Shown here piece after piece: positions 1 through 10,593 of a stretch of 64,000 nucleotides of DNA. A program made the position numbers and the translations under genes. Numbering within the stretch: position 1 is the stretch's first letter; every line of letters begins with the position of its first letter. The stretch is from Hemileia vastatrix (taxonomy: Eukaryota > Basidiomycota > Pucciniomycetes > Pucciniales > Zaghouaniaceae), in the NCBI GenBank assembly GCA_030280995.1, contig JASXTE010000005.1:35308501-35372500 (forward strand), given 5' to 3'. Below the pieces are notes generated by a model. The model did not search any database, was not told the DNA's origin, and saw nothing but the letters and a program-made list of their open reading frames with translations.

Positions 1-1
1 G

Positions 2-1768
2 GCATTTATTCAACATTTCTCTTTTGACCTGGTACACAAACCAGGTAAATCGTTTACTATGCCTGATGGATTATCAAGGAGGCCACCTACAGATGAGGAT
101 TCTGATTCTGAAGAGTTTGACGAAGATGTTCCAGTGATTAGGGCCAGCACAAAGGGTGCTGGAGGTTTTTCTTTCCTCCCCCATGAGGCTAAACTGGATG
201 ATTGTTCTGACCTCCCCAAAGAGGTTAAACTGGCTGGATCTGATCTTGATTCTGGTGATCAGGATGTTTTTGTTGATGAAGATGGAGTTGTTGTTTGGGA
301 CAGCTCAAAATTGGAAAAGGGTGTTTTTGTTAGTGAACTGGATTCTCACAAGGTTCAGTGGAAAGAGAAGGACTTGCCAAAATTTAAGGATTGGTGTCCT
401 GGTTGGGCTGCTCAATTGGCTCATGTTCACACTGGTGATTTTGATGACAGAGTTGTAACCTTGGATGTTGTTTTGTTGGATTTTGAAGATGAGACCTGGG
501 GTCAATCTGGGTTTTATTTTATTTTGGTGGAATATCTGTTGACCTTGGAGAGGTCAGATATTTGTGATGATGATACTTGGTTGGCAATCAAGAAGAAGAG
601 TCCTGGATTTTATGTGTCAGGAAGGCGCTTGATGAGAAGGAGACATCCTAATCCTCAAGTGGTGGTGACTCAGAAGAAGGGTCAAGAATTGGTTTTGAAG
701 TCTTTGCATGAAGACCTTGGTCATAGAGGCTTTGGGGAGACTTATAGAAGAGTAGCAGACAGATTTTGGTGGCCGGGTATGAAGTTGGCTGTGCAGGGTT
801 GGGTTCAATCTTGTGGAGAATGTCAAAGAAGAAGTCACTTGAAACCTAAAGAGGTGGGCGGTGCTACTGGTGAATCAACTGTTTTTGGAAGGGTCAGTCT
901 GGATGCTGTCCATATTAAAGAGGGCAGGTATAAATACTTGATTGTTGCTAGGGATGATTTGTCTGGTTGGGTTGAGGCAGTGCCTCTGGTTAATTTGACT
1001 GCCAAGAATGTGGCAGAGGTTTTCAAGAAGGAGTGGATTTATAGGTATGGGTTGATGAAGTTGGTCACTGTTGATGGTGGGCCAGAGTTTGGTGCCAAAT
1101 TTAAAGAAGCTGTGGCTAGTGTTGGTTCTAGGGTTAGAGTGGCTACACCGTATTATCCTGAAGCTGAAGGCATGGTTGAAAGAGGCCATCAAGTTATCAA
1201 GAATGCTTTAGTAAAGATGTGTGGAGATAGTGCCGAAAAGTGGAGGCATTATTTACCCTTGGTTTTATTTGCGGATAGGGTCACTGTGAAGAGGACAACT
1301 GGCTATTCTCCTTATGAGTTAATGTTTGGTCAGAAAGCCGTTCTACCAGTGGACTTGGAAGCTGTCTCTTATCTTGGAATTGATTGGGATGACATGCACT
1401 CAACAGAAGATTTGCTCTGTGCAAGGATGCAACAGCTGGAATGTAGAGAGGAATGTCAAGAGAAGGCGTACTCTAGGATGATGAAGATTAGGAATCAATC
1501 AGTCAGATACTGGGACAAGAAGTTAGCTCATAGACTCAGGAATCCCTTGAAACCTGGTTGTTTGGTTTTGGTGTATAATAGAAGTTTGGAGAGTCAGTGG
1601 GGTAAAATGTTTGCTGACAGATGGAATGGACCTTACAGAGTCAGATCTCAGGCCTCTGGAGGTTCTTATGTTTTGGAAGAGTTGGATGGTGCGGTCTTGA
1701 AAAAGAGGGTGGCTGCAGACCAAGTGAAGAAGTTTTATCCCAGAGGCACTAGGCATGAAGAAGATTGA
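2..1768 (+). CDS. Ty3/Gypsy element A: end of RNase H plus integrase (5' partial)
   Basis: The frame is open from the left edge, so this is the 3' end of a pol polyprotein. It opens with the end of an RNase H domain (FDLVHKPGKSF, then LSRR), followed by an acidic linker and an integrase. The integrase has an H2C2 zinc module (HEDLGH ... CGECQ, about nt 708-830). Its D,D,E core residues are in SLDAVHIKEG (about nt 897), VDGGPEFG (about 1072) and PEAEGMVERGH (about 1158). A GPY-like C-terminal module (WNGPYRV) follows. The linker contains two copies of the hairpin-TAAACT motif read as LPHEAKL and DLPKEVKL. The integrase makes the DNA cuts that insert retrotransposon cDNA. No stops or frameshifts are visible, so this element could have been active recently. 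RT and Gag lie outside the window. Confidence 0.93.
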   Translation, partial: AFIQHFSFDLVHKPGKSFTMPDGLSRRPPTDEDSDSEEFDEDVPVIRASTKGAGGFSFLPHEAKLDDCSDLPKEVKLAGSDLDSGDQDVFVDEDGVVVWDSSKLEKGVFVSELDSHKVQWKEKDLPKFKDWCPGWAAQLAHVHTGDFDDRVVTLDVVLLDFEDETWGQSGFYFILVEYLLTLERSDICDDDTWLAIKKKSPGFYVSGRRLMRRRHPNPQVVVTQKKGQELVLKSLHEDLGHRGFGETYRRVADRFWWPGMKLAVQGWVQSCGECQRRSHLKPKEVGGATGESTVFGRVSLDAVHIKEGRYKYLIVARDDLSGWVEAVPLVNLTAKNVAEVFKKEWIYRYGLMKLVTVDGGPEFGAKFKEAVASVGSRVRVATPYYPEAEGMVERGHQVIKNALVKMCGDSAEKWRHYLPLVLFADRVTVKRTTGYSPYELMFGQKAVLPVDLEAVSYLGIDWDDMHSTEDLLCARMQQLECREECQEKAYSRMMKIRNQSVRYWDKKLAHRLRNPLKPGCLVLVYNRSLESQWGKMFADRWNGPYRVRSQASGGSYVLEELDGAVLKKRVAADQVKKFYPRGTRHEED

Positions 1769-1906
1769 CTCCGCAATGAGGATAAACTACGGACCATTCT
1801 TTAATTTTGGTTTTTTTTGTGGTGATGCTATGCATCTGTTTGTTGGAAATTTTTTGTTAGAGGGTACCCATGGGTGGGGCTTCTAGATTTGATCTTGGCA
1901 AGTGTG

Positions 1907-1947
1907 GGGGTGACTGATGGGCTGGCTGCTCTATCAACAGTTACCCC
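1907..1947 (+). other. Stem-loop type i, copy 1
   Basis: GGGGTGACTG pairs with CAGTTACCCC, with one G-T wobble, around a conserved loop containing GCTGGCTGCTC. An inner GGGC/GCTC stem is possible. Copies are at 2168-2209, 4967-5007 and, reversed, 10553-10593. Confidence 0.75.
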
Positions 1948-2167
1948 AGATTGTCTGTTTCCAACCCTTTCTCTTAATTTGGTTGAACCCTAGTATTGGT
2001 TTCTTTTTACAGGTTTTAATCCTCTATGACTTTAAACTGGAATTTCCTTTGGTTTTCAAGAGCCGGACTCTTCACTCTTATTGGTTTTGTTTTTTTTTGT
2101 GTTGAATGTTGTGTTTCTGTTAGAAGGTACCCAGGGGGGGCTTCGAGATTTTATTTTGGCAAGTGTG

Positions 2168-2209
2168 GGGGTAACTGATGAGCTGGCTGCTCTGTAGAAC
2201 AGTTACCCC
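2168..2209 (+). other. Stem-loop type i, copy 2
   Basis: GGGGTAACTG pairs perfectly with CAGTTACCCC. The loop holds GAGC-TGGCT-GCTC, which forms a perfect inner stem. The flanking text (GTACCC upstream, CCCCAGAATGTCTGT downstream) also matches copy 1, showing a duplication of about 260 bp. Confidence 0.75.
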
Positions 2210-2348
2210 AGAATGTCTGTCTCAAGTCTTTTGTTTTTCCTAGTTGATTTCTAGTTCTGTTGTTTATTATTCAGGTTTTAAGTCCGCTATGACTTTAAAC
2301 TGGTTTGGGACTGGCTTCTTTATCTTTGGTTCTTTCAGATTGGTGGTG

Positions 2349-2404
2349 GATCACTGGTGGTCTCCCATCATTTTTACTTATTGGAAGGAGCCCACCCAGT
2401 GATC
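2349..2404 (+). other. Stem-loop type ii
   Basis: GATCACTGG at the left pairs with CCAGTGATC at the right. The pairing extends through GGTCTCC/GGAGCCC with one bulge. The homologous hairpin of element B is at 10277-10332 on the other strand. Confidence 0.65.
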
Positions 2405-2581
2405 ATTTCTATGGACCGGACTTTACCTTATTGGACCATCTATGGAGCTGGAATTTCTTTGATTTTGCAGTTATGTTTTTGCTAGATAGAAGTTTTAGAT
2501 TATTTTCTTTTTTCTCTTTTTTTCTTTTAATTTTTTTATGGGGGTTGTTTAAAATTATAAAATCAAAAAGATAGGGTGTTA

Positions 2582-2799
2582 CCACATCAGGGTCACCTGG
2601 ATGTGGGCAAGCATTGGTGGGGAAAGGCTCATCAATTGGCCGGGCGATGCTATTTTATTTTTATATATTATTTATTTCATGTGTTTCTGTGTTTCATTAT
2701 TTTTTGTTATCTTCTGAATTTCTAAATTTTTGTTTTTTTTTCTGTTAATCATTTAAAAGATTTAATTGTCTATCCACATCAAGGTGCACTTGGATGTGG
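2582..2799 (+). other. Stem-loop type iii, two copies
   Basis: CCACATC...GATGTGG hairpins lie at 2582-2606 and 2774-2799. Each is followed after about 25-30 nt by CTCATCAATTGGC and a GGG-rich stretch. The same unit occurs once in element B, reversed, at 10135-10204. Confidence 0.65.
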
Positions 2800-3001
2800 G
2801 TAAGGTATCAGGGGATCAGCTCATCAATTGGCTGGGGGATACCATTTGTATTAATTTTTATATTTTATTTTATTTCATTTCATTTAATTATTAATTTTTT
2901 TTTATTTTAGTATATCAGTAGACCATAAAAAAAAAAAATTCTGAAATTATTTTTATTATTTGTTTTATATTATTTTTATGTTTCTAATCTTTTGCAGGAG
3001 C

Positions 3002-4552
3002 TCATTGTCTGGATGAGGAAGCTTCTGGAGGCTGGTCCAGATTGTGATGACGTTTTTGTTTTTTGTTGGGATTGTGGGAAGCACTGTGTTCTTTGAAGTG
3101 CATCCTGCTGGAGAGATTATAGGGATTGTAATGATCAGGGATTGGATTAGAGGGAAGTTCAGAGGAGGAAAAAGAAGAGGCAGGAATGGAGTGCTGGAGG
3201 GTGTGTTTAATGATCCTAGACATTTTCCAGTGGTCGTCCAGTAGGCGCTTTCTCAAGGATTTTTCAAAGTCATTCAAGGGTCCATGGAGGGCAAAGGCTT
3301 TTAGCATATTGGAACACATGGCGCTTAGGTGTTTCTTCATGTCTCCATAATCCAGGGTAAAAGATGTTTCAAGAGTTTGGCCAACTCCAATAATAGATTC
3401 AGGAGGAGGGGTGCCAACTAGACAAGAAGAATTGGATCAGTAATTATTTTTGTTGAAGAAATGGAATAATTAATTTGGTACTTACAGATTGGAAGCTCAT
3501 CAAATCTGTAAGCAGCTGGGATTTGGATCTCTGACAATTTTGTTATGGTCATAGTGGGTGGATCAACTAGGGAAAGATATGGATTCTCATGGTCTTCCTC
3601 TGAAGGATCCTGAGAAGGTGAACTGGGATGCTGATGTTCCTGGGGCCTAGTTGGAGCAGTGAGATTGTTGTTGTTGTTGGGTTGTTATTTCTGTTGGATT
3701 CAGCTGGAGGAGGTGCTGGTGATGGAGTACCAGGGTTGTTAAAGGATGGAGCAGGAGAGGGGGATTTGGAAGCAGACTGCTCTCTTCTGGATGGAGAATT
3801 TGAAGAGATGGAACTGTCAGAAGAGTATTTGGCTGACAGAGGAGAGGTGTAGTTTCTTTGTCTTAGTTGGGGACGAAGTTGTTGTTGTGGAGCAGTGTGT
3901 GGTGTTCTGGTTTCTTCTTGGGGTTCTCTGGCAGTTCTCTTAGAAATCTGGGAAATTTTGGTGTTTTTGGATTTTGGAAGGGTGGATTGCATTGCTCTGG
4001 GTGCAGTAGGAGGTAGTTGGGTTGAGTTGTTGTTGTTATCCGGATGAATTTGGCTATTTTCTGGCCGTTTTTGGAGGTTTTGGCCCTGATTTTCGCTGTT
4101 TGATGAGGCGGGCGGGCCGCCTGGACGTGGTCTAGAAGCCTAGGGGTTGATTTTGAAGCTTTTGGAGCTAATTTAGCAGTGATAAAATCAGTTTCTTGAG
4201 AAGTTAAGGCTGGTCTTTTTGGAAGAGTGCGGGAAGCTGAGCTTCTGGATCTTCTGGAAGGAGCTGAAGATAGAGAGGAAGAGGATGGACCAAGTTCTGG
4301 AGACCTGGTAGTGGATCTGGAGATGTACTTGTGAGAAGGAGAAGGGGGAGGAATAGGATAGTGGGCATCTCTGTCACATTTCTTTTTTTTGGAATAGCAG
4401 GAGTCACAAGCCCTGTTGTAGAATTTGGCTTCTGGATTTGGAAGAGTGAATGTGCAAGGTCTGCACATGTGTATGCACTGTTTGCAGGCATAGTCCCTTG
4501 GAGCAGTGAAGCAAGGAAGAGTAGAGGAGTCAACATCAGGGGATCCAGACAT
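3002..4552 (-). pseudogene. Gene a: antisense six-Cys cluster protein of element A (frameshifted)
   Basis: Runs opposite to element A, starting at ATG 4552 after a CT-rich leader. Residues 23-59 hold C-x2-C-x6-C-x15-C-x2-C-x6-C, the second half being CDSCYSKKKKC. A Ser/Pro/Gln-rich middle follows. Exon 1 ends at 3486, a 68-nt intron spans 3418-3485 (GTAAGT...CTAG, phase 1), and exon 2 (3002-3417) encodes a helical domain (SNMLKAF ... LRKRLLDDHW) homologous to the C-termini of genes b and c. The middle needs two frame changes, each near an AAC microsatellite (about 4030 and 3690), consistent with two one-base losses. By its cluster it may bind DNA; function is unproven. It is probably decayed, unless other introns restore the frame. 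Confidence 0.72.
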
Positions 4553-5219
4553 GATTTGTGGTGTGAAAGGTGATGAAAAGGATAAGAGAAGATTTTGTCA
4601 GTGATGAGTAGAAGATGAAGTGAAGGTGGACGCTCCGTGGGTCTGGCTGTGTGTGTGTATTGCATGAAATTGGCTGGGTCAGATTCATGCAAGATTCTGT
4701 CAGTCCTCTATGACTCTAAACTGGAAAATTTATTAGTCCTCCAAGACTTTAAACTGGCTGGTTTCAAGATTTTATCAAGAAGTAGTCCTTCAAGACTTTA
4801 AACTGAACACTGTGTTAGTCTCCCAAGACTTTAAACTGAGGGTTGTAAGTCCCCCAAGACTATAAACTGAGGGAAAAGTTTTTTTTTGTTGTTGTTGGAG
4901 TTGTTTTGAAAGATTGGTGGAGGGTATCCACAGGGGGAGCCTCCAAATTTAGCAAAGGCAAGTTTGGGGGTAATTGATGGGCTGGCAGCTCTATTTACAA
5001 TTACCCCAGAATGTTAGTTTTTTCTCTGTGTCTTAATGTGGTTGATCTCTGGTTCTGGGTTTATGATTTAGGGTTTGAGTCCCCCAAGACTTTAAACTGA
5101 GGGTTTTTGAGTCCCCCAAGACTATAAAATGAGGTTGGTCCCCCAAGACTTAAAACTGAGGGTTGTTTGTGGTTACATCCTATAGAGGGTGTGGTCAATT
5201 TTTCTTTTCTGAATCAAAA
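4553..5219. repeat. Hairpin-TTTAAACTG motif array and stem-loop i, copy 3
   Basis: Eight copies of the motif AGTC-N5-6-GACT followed by TTAAACTG lie at about 4702, 4734, 4783, 4815, 4850, 5078, 5110 and 5134. Between them is the third type i stem-loop (4967-5007), with stem GGGGTAATTG/CAATTACCCC. The first 150 bases are the probable promoter and leader of gene a (minus strand). No protein-coding signal is seen. Confidence 0.7.
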
Positions 5220-5980
5220 TCAAGTACTAGTGTAATTACAGAGTGAATCAAGAGATGAAATGAAGTGTTCAGAAATAGCCTTGAACTGGTGAATGAGGTG
5301 TCTTCTGTTCTCAATGTCCTGTGGATCTCTAGCAGGAGTGGATTGGAAATAGTGAAGCAGAAGTTGTTTCTGTTGAGATGCGTGTTGTTGGAACTTGGCA
5401 TTGATAGTGGGCAAGTGCGTTGGTGTTGGTGGTGCAATGGATCCTACATTGTTATCATCACTATCAGAAGAGGAAGGAACTGATAAGTTATCAGTTTTAA
5501 AGTTGAAGGAAGTAATGAATGTTCTTTACCAACAGATGGACCAGGGATAGGGGAACTAGTTGCTTTATGGGTTGTGGCACTCTTCTGGGAAGGGTGGAGC
5601 CTTTTGATTAATCTGGGTATCAGGATGGATGACCTAGATCTTTTGGTGCTGGCAGAAGAAGGACCAGGTTGAGGCGGAGGTGAATCTGTTGTAGAAGAAA
5701 GTGGACCAGGTCTGTGGCAGGTCTTCTTTCTGGAGTGGCAGACATCGCAGGACGTTCTGTATGGATGAACAGGTGGTGTTATGGCGCAGATTAAATTATT
5801 GTTGATGCAGTATTGGCAGGGGCCCATTTCAGAGGCAGATTTGGAAAGGAGGTTAAACATGGTGGTTGGATGAAGAAAGAATGCGGACATTCTCAATTGG
5901 AGGGAGGATGTGGTCTTCCAACATTGGCAGGGGCCTTTGTTGTGTGATTTGGCGCTGTTTGTGCATGTCTTAATTGACAT
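5220..5980 (-). CDS. Gene b: antisense six-Cys cluster protein of element A
   Basis: ATG at 5980. Exon 1 is 5530-5980, the intron 5480-5529 (50 nt, GTAAAG...ATCAG, phase 1) and exon 2 5220-5479. Splicing gives an uninterrupted protein of about 236 residues. Residues 55-88 form C-x2-C-x6-C-x12-C-x2-C-x6-C (CQYCINNNLIC ... CDVCHSRKKTC). A Pro/Ser-rich stretch with a basic patch (STKRSRSSILIPRLIKRL) follows. The C-terminal domain (LLLHYFQSTPA ... RRHLIHQF) closely matches that of gene c. The first 50 residues contain a partial duplicate of the cluster start (GPCQC), and a later Met (41 or 52) could be the true start. Likely a nuclear DNA-binding protein by family resemblance; its target is unknown. 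It lies antisense downstream of the integrase. Confidence 0.72.
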
Positions 5981-6667
5981 CTGTTAAGGAATTTGGTATT
6001 TTTCTGGTTTTATTCCGTGGATATTGGGTCTGCGGGTATGTGGGTACTATCATTGGATAGCCCTGGATTTTCTCTATATTTTATGTCTTGAAGACATTTC
6101 TCATATTCTGAGTTTTAAGGGGTCATTTCCTCATTTTTCATTTATAAAAGATTGCTGTTTAAATTTTTTTTTTGTGTTTTACGGGCTAACCTTAACTCTT
6201 AGGGTTAAGTGCTTAGTACCATTTGATAGAGCTAATTTTTCTCTATATTTCATGTCTCAATGTTGTTATAGTGAAATTCCATGTTTTAAAGGTTTTAGTA
6301 GTTGTAGCTAATTTTTCTTAGATTAGTGGTTTTTATTGGTTTTCTGGCTTCAGGGAGGCCGGGCCGCTTCAGGCGGCATCTCCGACGTCAGGCGGCCCAC
6401 CCGCCTCTGTTTTAGGAGGTTGGGGAGCGCTCCAGGAGGGTTTTTTATGCAATCTGGCAGGTACAGGCGCCAGATTGGTGGGTGCGCATGGGCTCTTAGT
6501 TAGTGGTCTGTGTGTACATAGTGAATAAGACAGTTTGGGGGCAACCTTAATCATCATACAACCATCTAGAGGTGATCTCATTGTTCCTCACTCAGTTTTC
6601 ACTGTTTTCTGGCCACAATTGGCTGTGTTTGTTGCAAGTAAGTTCTTCATTTAACTTAACTTTGGCA
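5981..6667 (+). other. LTR-like flank left of element B
   Basis: No gene is recognised. A TATAAAA-like box lies near 6145 and a GC-rich patch at 6355-6480. Sequence just before the B insertion reads TTTGGCAACGG, which resembles the start of a primer-binding site (TGG...). This may be the LTR of element A or of an upstream partner of C, but I cannot find a second copy to prove it. Confidence 0.3.
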
Positions 6668-6672
6668 ACGGT

Positions 6673-7759
6673 ATGGTAAGGTAAACTCTTACAGTCGCCT
6701 TGCTGTAAGCAGAATCCAGAGGAGATGTGTGGATTTAGCTGAAAACCCCGTCCTTCCAATAAAAATAACAAAATGAGAATTCTAAATCACTAAGCTAACC
6801 AATCTACTTGGATCTGATTGATAAAAATAATGAAACTCTAAAATAATTAACGCTTATTGAGATTTAAATAAAAGTGGCTGTTGAGAAAGAAATACTGATA
6901 ACAACAATTAAGGTGTACCAGTGAAAGATCTGAAAAGATTGACTTTTATGTTTTTATAATAATTTGAGTTTTTATGAGACAGCAATAATTAAGTCCCAGT
7001 GTTGAAGACCTTTCTAAAGATACCCTGTATGAAGTGTGATTTAAATTGTTGAGTAGTATTTCTAAAATGTTATATATAAAATATAAAGTTATAAGGGTAT
7101 TACAAATTTATTTAATTTGTTGAGTAATAAAAAATTGAGACCGTGGTGGTTAAAGATTAAGCTGTATGATCTGTCCCCCCTCTCAATTTCGAGTTTGAGA
7201 AGCGCTTAAGTATTCCTAGTCACGTGCCTAAGTTTTCCCCTCCAGAGCTCTTCCAGAGTCAATCCGGAGTCCGTACGGAGTCCGTCCGGACTTCCGGACT
7301 CAATTAGAAACTTAAAACTATAATAAAAAATCTAGAAAAATTACACATAATAGAGCTACTTCCCCTTTACATACCAAACTAATTTTCGTAGTCTGCGCAG
7401 CTCTAATTACCCCGTGAAAATTCATCAAAGTTAAGTAATTTTTGAAAACGTAAATATTTCTATAAAACTTTAAAATTCATTTAAAAATATAAGAAAAATA
7501 GTAAAAATTCTGGGAAAATTTACCAAGGTTCTTGAGTGACTTGACTTGATACTTATAAATTTTTCAGACCGTAAAAATAAGTTTTCTCCGTAAAATAAAT
7601 TGTATTTGTGTAGGCATTCTCTCGTGACCAATTTCTTCATATTTTAAACTCCAATAAATTAAATAAAACCCTTTTATAAAAAATAATAATGCCAATCTTG
7701 CACGCCGTAATAGCTCCATTTACGTACTTAGGTGCCATACTAAACTTTAGGCTACCACA
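6673..7759 (-). repeat. Element B 3' LTR
   Basis: This 1087-bp copy is repeated at 14594-15702. On the minus strand the LTR begins TGTGGTAGCC and ends TTACCAT. It is flanked by ACGGT (6668-6672), which reappears at 15703-15707. About 11 substitutions and a roughly 20-bp indel in a run of CGGAGTCCG repeats separate the two LTRs, so the insertion is fairly young. Confidence 0.92.
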
Positions 7760-7882
7760 TCCTCCCTTCAATCAAGAATGTCCCCATTCTTAAAACTTTG
7801 CATAAGTGGTCGAGCACAATATTCATCTTTAACCTTCAACCACCATCTTCTTTAATCAACTATAAAATTCATCTTCATCAAT

Positions 7883-8575
7883 ATGTCTTCCAAAAAACTT
7901 GTCGCTCCATGTGAACTCTGCGCTCGATACCAGGTACCTTGTTTAATGTCCAACCCTAATCTTCCTGGCAGGACATCTTGCGACTTATGCCGTGTGAAAA
8001 AAGTCAAATGCAACCGGCCAATAGTTCCTTCTAAAACAAACGTATATTTAGGACCAGCAGCTCTCCCTGATCCCTCAACTTCTAAAAAGCGATCCAAAAT
8101 TCCTGTCTTCTTAAAACGAATATGATCAAAAGCAGCTTCAAAAGTTCAATCTTCATCAGCGGATCCCGGCCTTATTTTGCCTTCACAAGATCCTAATCCT
8201 ATAACGCCAGTGCCCCCAACCAACTTTGCTGAGACTATGTTTCCTGGCTCTAAATGTAAGACCCTATTTATCTTACTAAAAAAAACTTTTAATCAAAATT
8301 GACTAAACCTATGACTTAATAACATATTTGAACTTCTAGCTGTCGAAATAACCAACACTGATGATGTTGGTAGAGTGAAGACGGACTATATCAATCATTA
8401 TCCAAATTTTCATCGCTATCTTTTTCTTGACTTTACTAATGAGTTGAAACGAAAAATGCTGGCCTATTTTCAAGAAACTCCAGCTAATAACCATGAAGAC
8501 CTCATGAAAAGAAGAATTTTAATGCAAAGCTTTGATAATGATGTTGAACAATTTCAAAGAAATTATCTTTTCTAA
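7883..8575 (+). pseudogene. Gene c: antisense six-Cys cluster protein of element B (one stop)
   Basis: Antisense to element B, with ATG at 7883 only 124 bases from the LTR edge and an ACTATAAAAT box just upstream. Exon 1 is 7883-8255, the intron 8256-8339 (84 nt, GTAAGA...TCTAG, phase 1) and exon 2 8340-8575. Residues 10-44 form C-x2-C-x6-C-x13-C-x2-C-x6-C (CELCARYQVPC ... CDLCRVKKVKC). The STSKKRSKIPVFLKRI patch and the C-terminal YFQETPA ... MKRRILMQSF match gene b. One TGA (8123-8125, probably from CGA) interrupts an otherwise open frame to the intron. A very recent pseudogene, or truncated to the 80-residue cluster domain. The LTR may supply its promoter. Confidence 0.75.
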
Positions 8576-9129
8576 CAGTATAACTTGATAAAATTTTGTT
8601 TTTGCTTGGTCTTCTTAAACTTTCAACATAAATGATGTTTTCTTTCTTCTCTGGCTTGATATAAAATAAAATAAAATAATATAAATCTTGTGATGATTCC
8701 ACTACTGAGAGCAAGGTTTGAATCCCTTCAGACTCCCATATACCAGTCTTCCTTCTTGTCACAGCATTGAGAGAGTGGATCTTCCTATGAGCCGAATACT
8801 CCTGATTCCAACCTCATAGGGCCCCCCACTGAGCCGAATTCTATGATTCCAATCTCGCCATAAGGTCCTCCAAGCTTCACACCAAAAAAAAATGGCCTAA
8901 CTATGAGGCACAAAAAAAATCATTCCCTAAAATCCAACTACCATCCTAACTTCTGATTCCTTCATCACAATTTTTAAACTTTGCTATACAGCAAACCCAT
9001 AAAATACTTTTGCCAGGCTTCCAATAATAATATTAACTTTAGACCATGTTAAAGCGCCACAAATTTCACCTAATTAACCATTATGCTTTCTTTAGCATCA
9101 TCACCACCTAAAATTTTAACCTCCTAAAG
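8576..9129. other. Element B 3' noncoding spacer
   Basis: No gene is recognised. It holds a short internal duplication around TGAGCCGAAT (about 8788 and 8831). The rest is featureless AT-rich sequence. Confidence 0.4.
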
Positions 9130-9159
9130 CTATCAGCACCCAATTCCAGAAATAATTGA

Positions 9160-9745
9160 ATAACCAGTTTAGAGTCTTAGTGGACAGTGTTAAATTAAAA
9201 GATTGAATTGAGTTATCCAAACAAGATTGACATTCCAATTTAAAGTCTCGGTAGACCAAACATATAATCGATTGCCAGTTTATGGTCTTGGTGGACCAAA
9301 GATCATTTAGGTGCATAAATAACTTGATAAATTCCTAAGTAAGGCCTAGGCTTGACCAAAGATTGAATAAATTTGATAATCCAGTTTAATGTCATAGTGG
9401 ACCAATGAATGTTGAATTATCCTGCAGATATTAATTTTCCAGTTTAAAGTCATAGTGGACTAAAACAATGAATGAACTACCAGTTTAAAGTCATGGTGGA
9501 CCAAACATTTAATCGATAAGAAATCCAGTTTAAGGTCATGGTGGACCCAACAGCTTGATAACAGTCCAGTTTAAGGTCTTGGTGGACCTAACAAATCCAA
9601 TAAAAAAAATTTCAATGATAGTCTTGAAAATTAGCCAGTTTAAAGTCTTGGAGGACTAACAGCTCCAAAATTCGTATATAAAAAAAATCTTAAAGAACGT
9701 CTTGAAAAGTAGCCAGTTTAAAGTCTTGGAGGACTAACAGCTGTC
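9160..9745 (-). repeat. Array of about 11 hairpin-TTTAAACTGG motifs in element B
   Basis: Seen on the plus strand as CCAGTTTAAAGTC-N5-GGAC, and in element sense as GTCC-N-GACTTTAAACTGG. Copies start near 9166, 9232, 9275, 9381, 9439, 9479, 9523, 9564, 9635 and 9712, with a degenerate one near 9330 and an outlier near 10464. Spacing is 40-80 bases. The last two copies sit in a roughly 77-bp tandem duplication. The GTC/GAC or AGTC/GACT arms are kept while the loop varies. Confidence 0.8.
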
Positions 9746-9931
9746 TTGAAGTAAAATCCCATAGGTATTGAGTTCCCCTAGACCCTGTTTCCTGTCTAAA
9801 CTAAACAAATAAAACTAAAAAAATAGAATGAAGACTGAAAAATAAAACTAAGAAATATAATAATATTTTTGATTTAATTAATTAATTTATTTTATTTTAT
9901 TTTATTTTATTTTTATTATTTTTATTATTTT

Positions 9932-9963
<32 letters not shown>

Positions 9964-10134
9964 TTTATTTATTTTTAATTTTAATTTTGTTTTTAATTTA
10001 AAATAAAAGATTTTAGAAAAGATAATTTTGAAATAAAAGTTAAAATTTAATTTTTAAAGAAAGATAAACAAATGTGAAAAGAAAGATAAAAAAAGTAATA
10101 ATTTTTTTTTTTTTAAAAAAATAAAATTTTAAAA
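9746..10134. repeat. AT-rich low-complexity tract
   Basis: Runs of (TTTTA)n, poly-T and A-rich sequence. No gene or structured motif is seen. Confidence 0.7.
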
Positions 10135-10593
10135 GATGCCCCCCGGCCATTTGATGAGCCGTTCCCTCGACATCATACCCACATCCAAGTGCAACTTGAT
10201 GTGGTTACACAATTCTGAGAAATTGAAAAGAAAAGAACATAAATGAAAGTTTTTAGAAGATAATTTTTATAATGATGATCACTGGGTGGGCTCCCTCCAA
10301 TTTATAAAAATGATTAGAGACCACCAGTGAGCATCACCTTTACAATAATTCATAATATATATTAAAGAAAAGAAATCACAATCTATCATAAAAAAATCAA
10401 AAACAAAATTAAATAAAAAAAATCTTGAATCCGGCGTTGAGAGCGGTGTCTCTTGATTCGTTCAAGTTTATAGTCTTAGTGGACTTCCTATAATTAAAAG
10501 ACAAAGCCAGGATTCAACTAGAAACAGGGAAAATTTTGGAAACGAACATTATGGGGTAATTGTGTATAGAGCAGCCAGCCCATCAATTACCCC
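10135..10593 (-). other. Element B stem-loops iii, ii and i
   Basis: Element-sense order is i (10593-10553, stem GGGGTAATTG/CAATTACCCC), ii (10332-10277, GATCACTGG arms) and iii (10204-10179, CCACATC/GATGTGG, followed by the CTCATCAA and GGCCGGGGGG stretch). This is the same order and spacing class as in element A downstream of its integrase. Confidence 0.7.

Larger units (their letters stand above)
1769..3001 (+). other. Element A 3' noncoding region with ordered stem-loops
   Basis: No credible protein is seen here. The region starts with a hairpin-TAAACT motif right after the integrase stop. It then holds two copies of a GGGGTRACTG/CAGTTACCCC stem-loop (1907-1947, 2168-2209), two TTTAAACTGG motifs (about 2020 and 2280), a GATCACTGG/CCAGTGATC stem-loop (2349-2404) and two CCACATC/GATGTGG stem-loops (2582-2606, 2774-2799). 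The stretches between are T-rich. The same order of stem-loops is found in element B on the other strand, which argues for a conserved function in the RNA or DNA. Confidence 0.7.

Noticed and set aside
4204..4692. A 162-codon minus-strand frame over gene a
   Set aside because: It is a shadow of gene a exon 1; the six-Cys cluster and intron phase support the other frame.
9160..9745. CRISPR-like array of spaced repeats
   Set aside because: Repeats are imperfect, spacing is uneven (40-80), and the setting is a eukaryotic retrotransposon.
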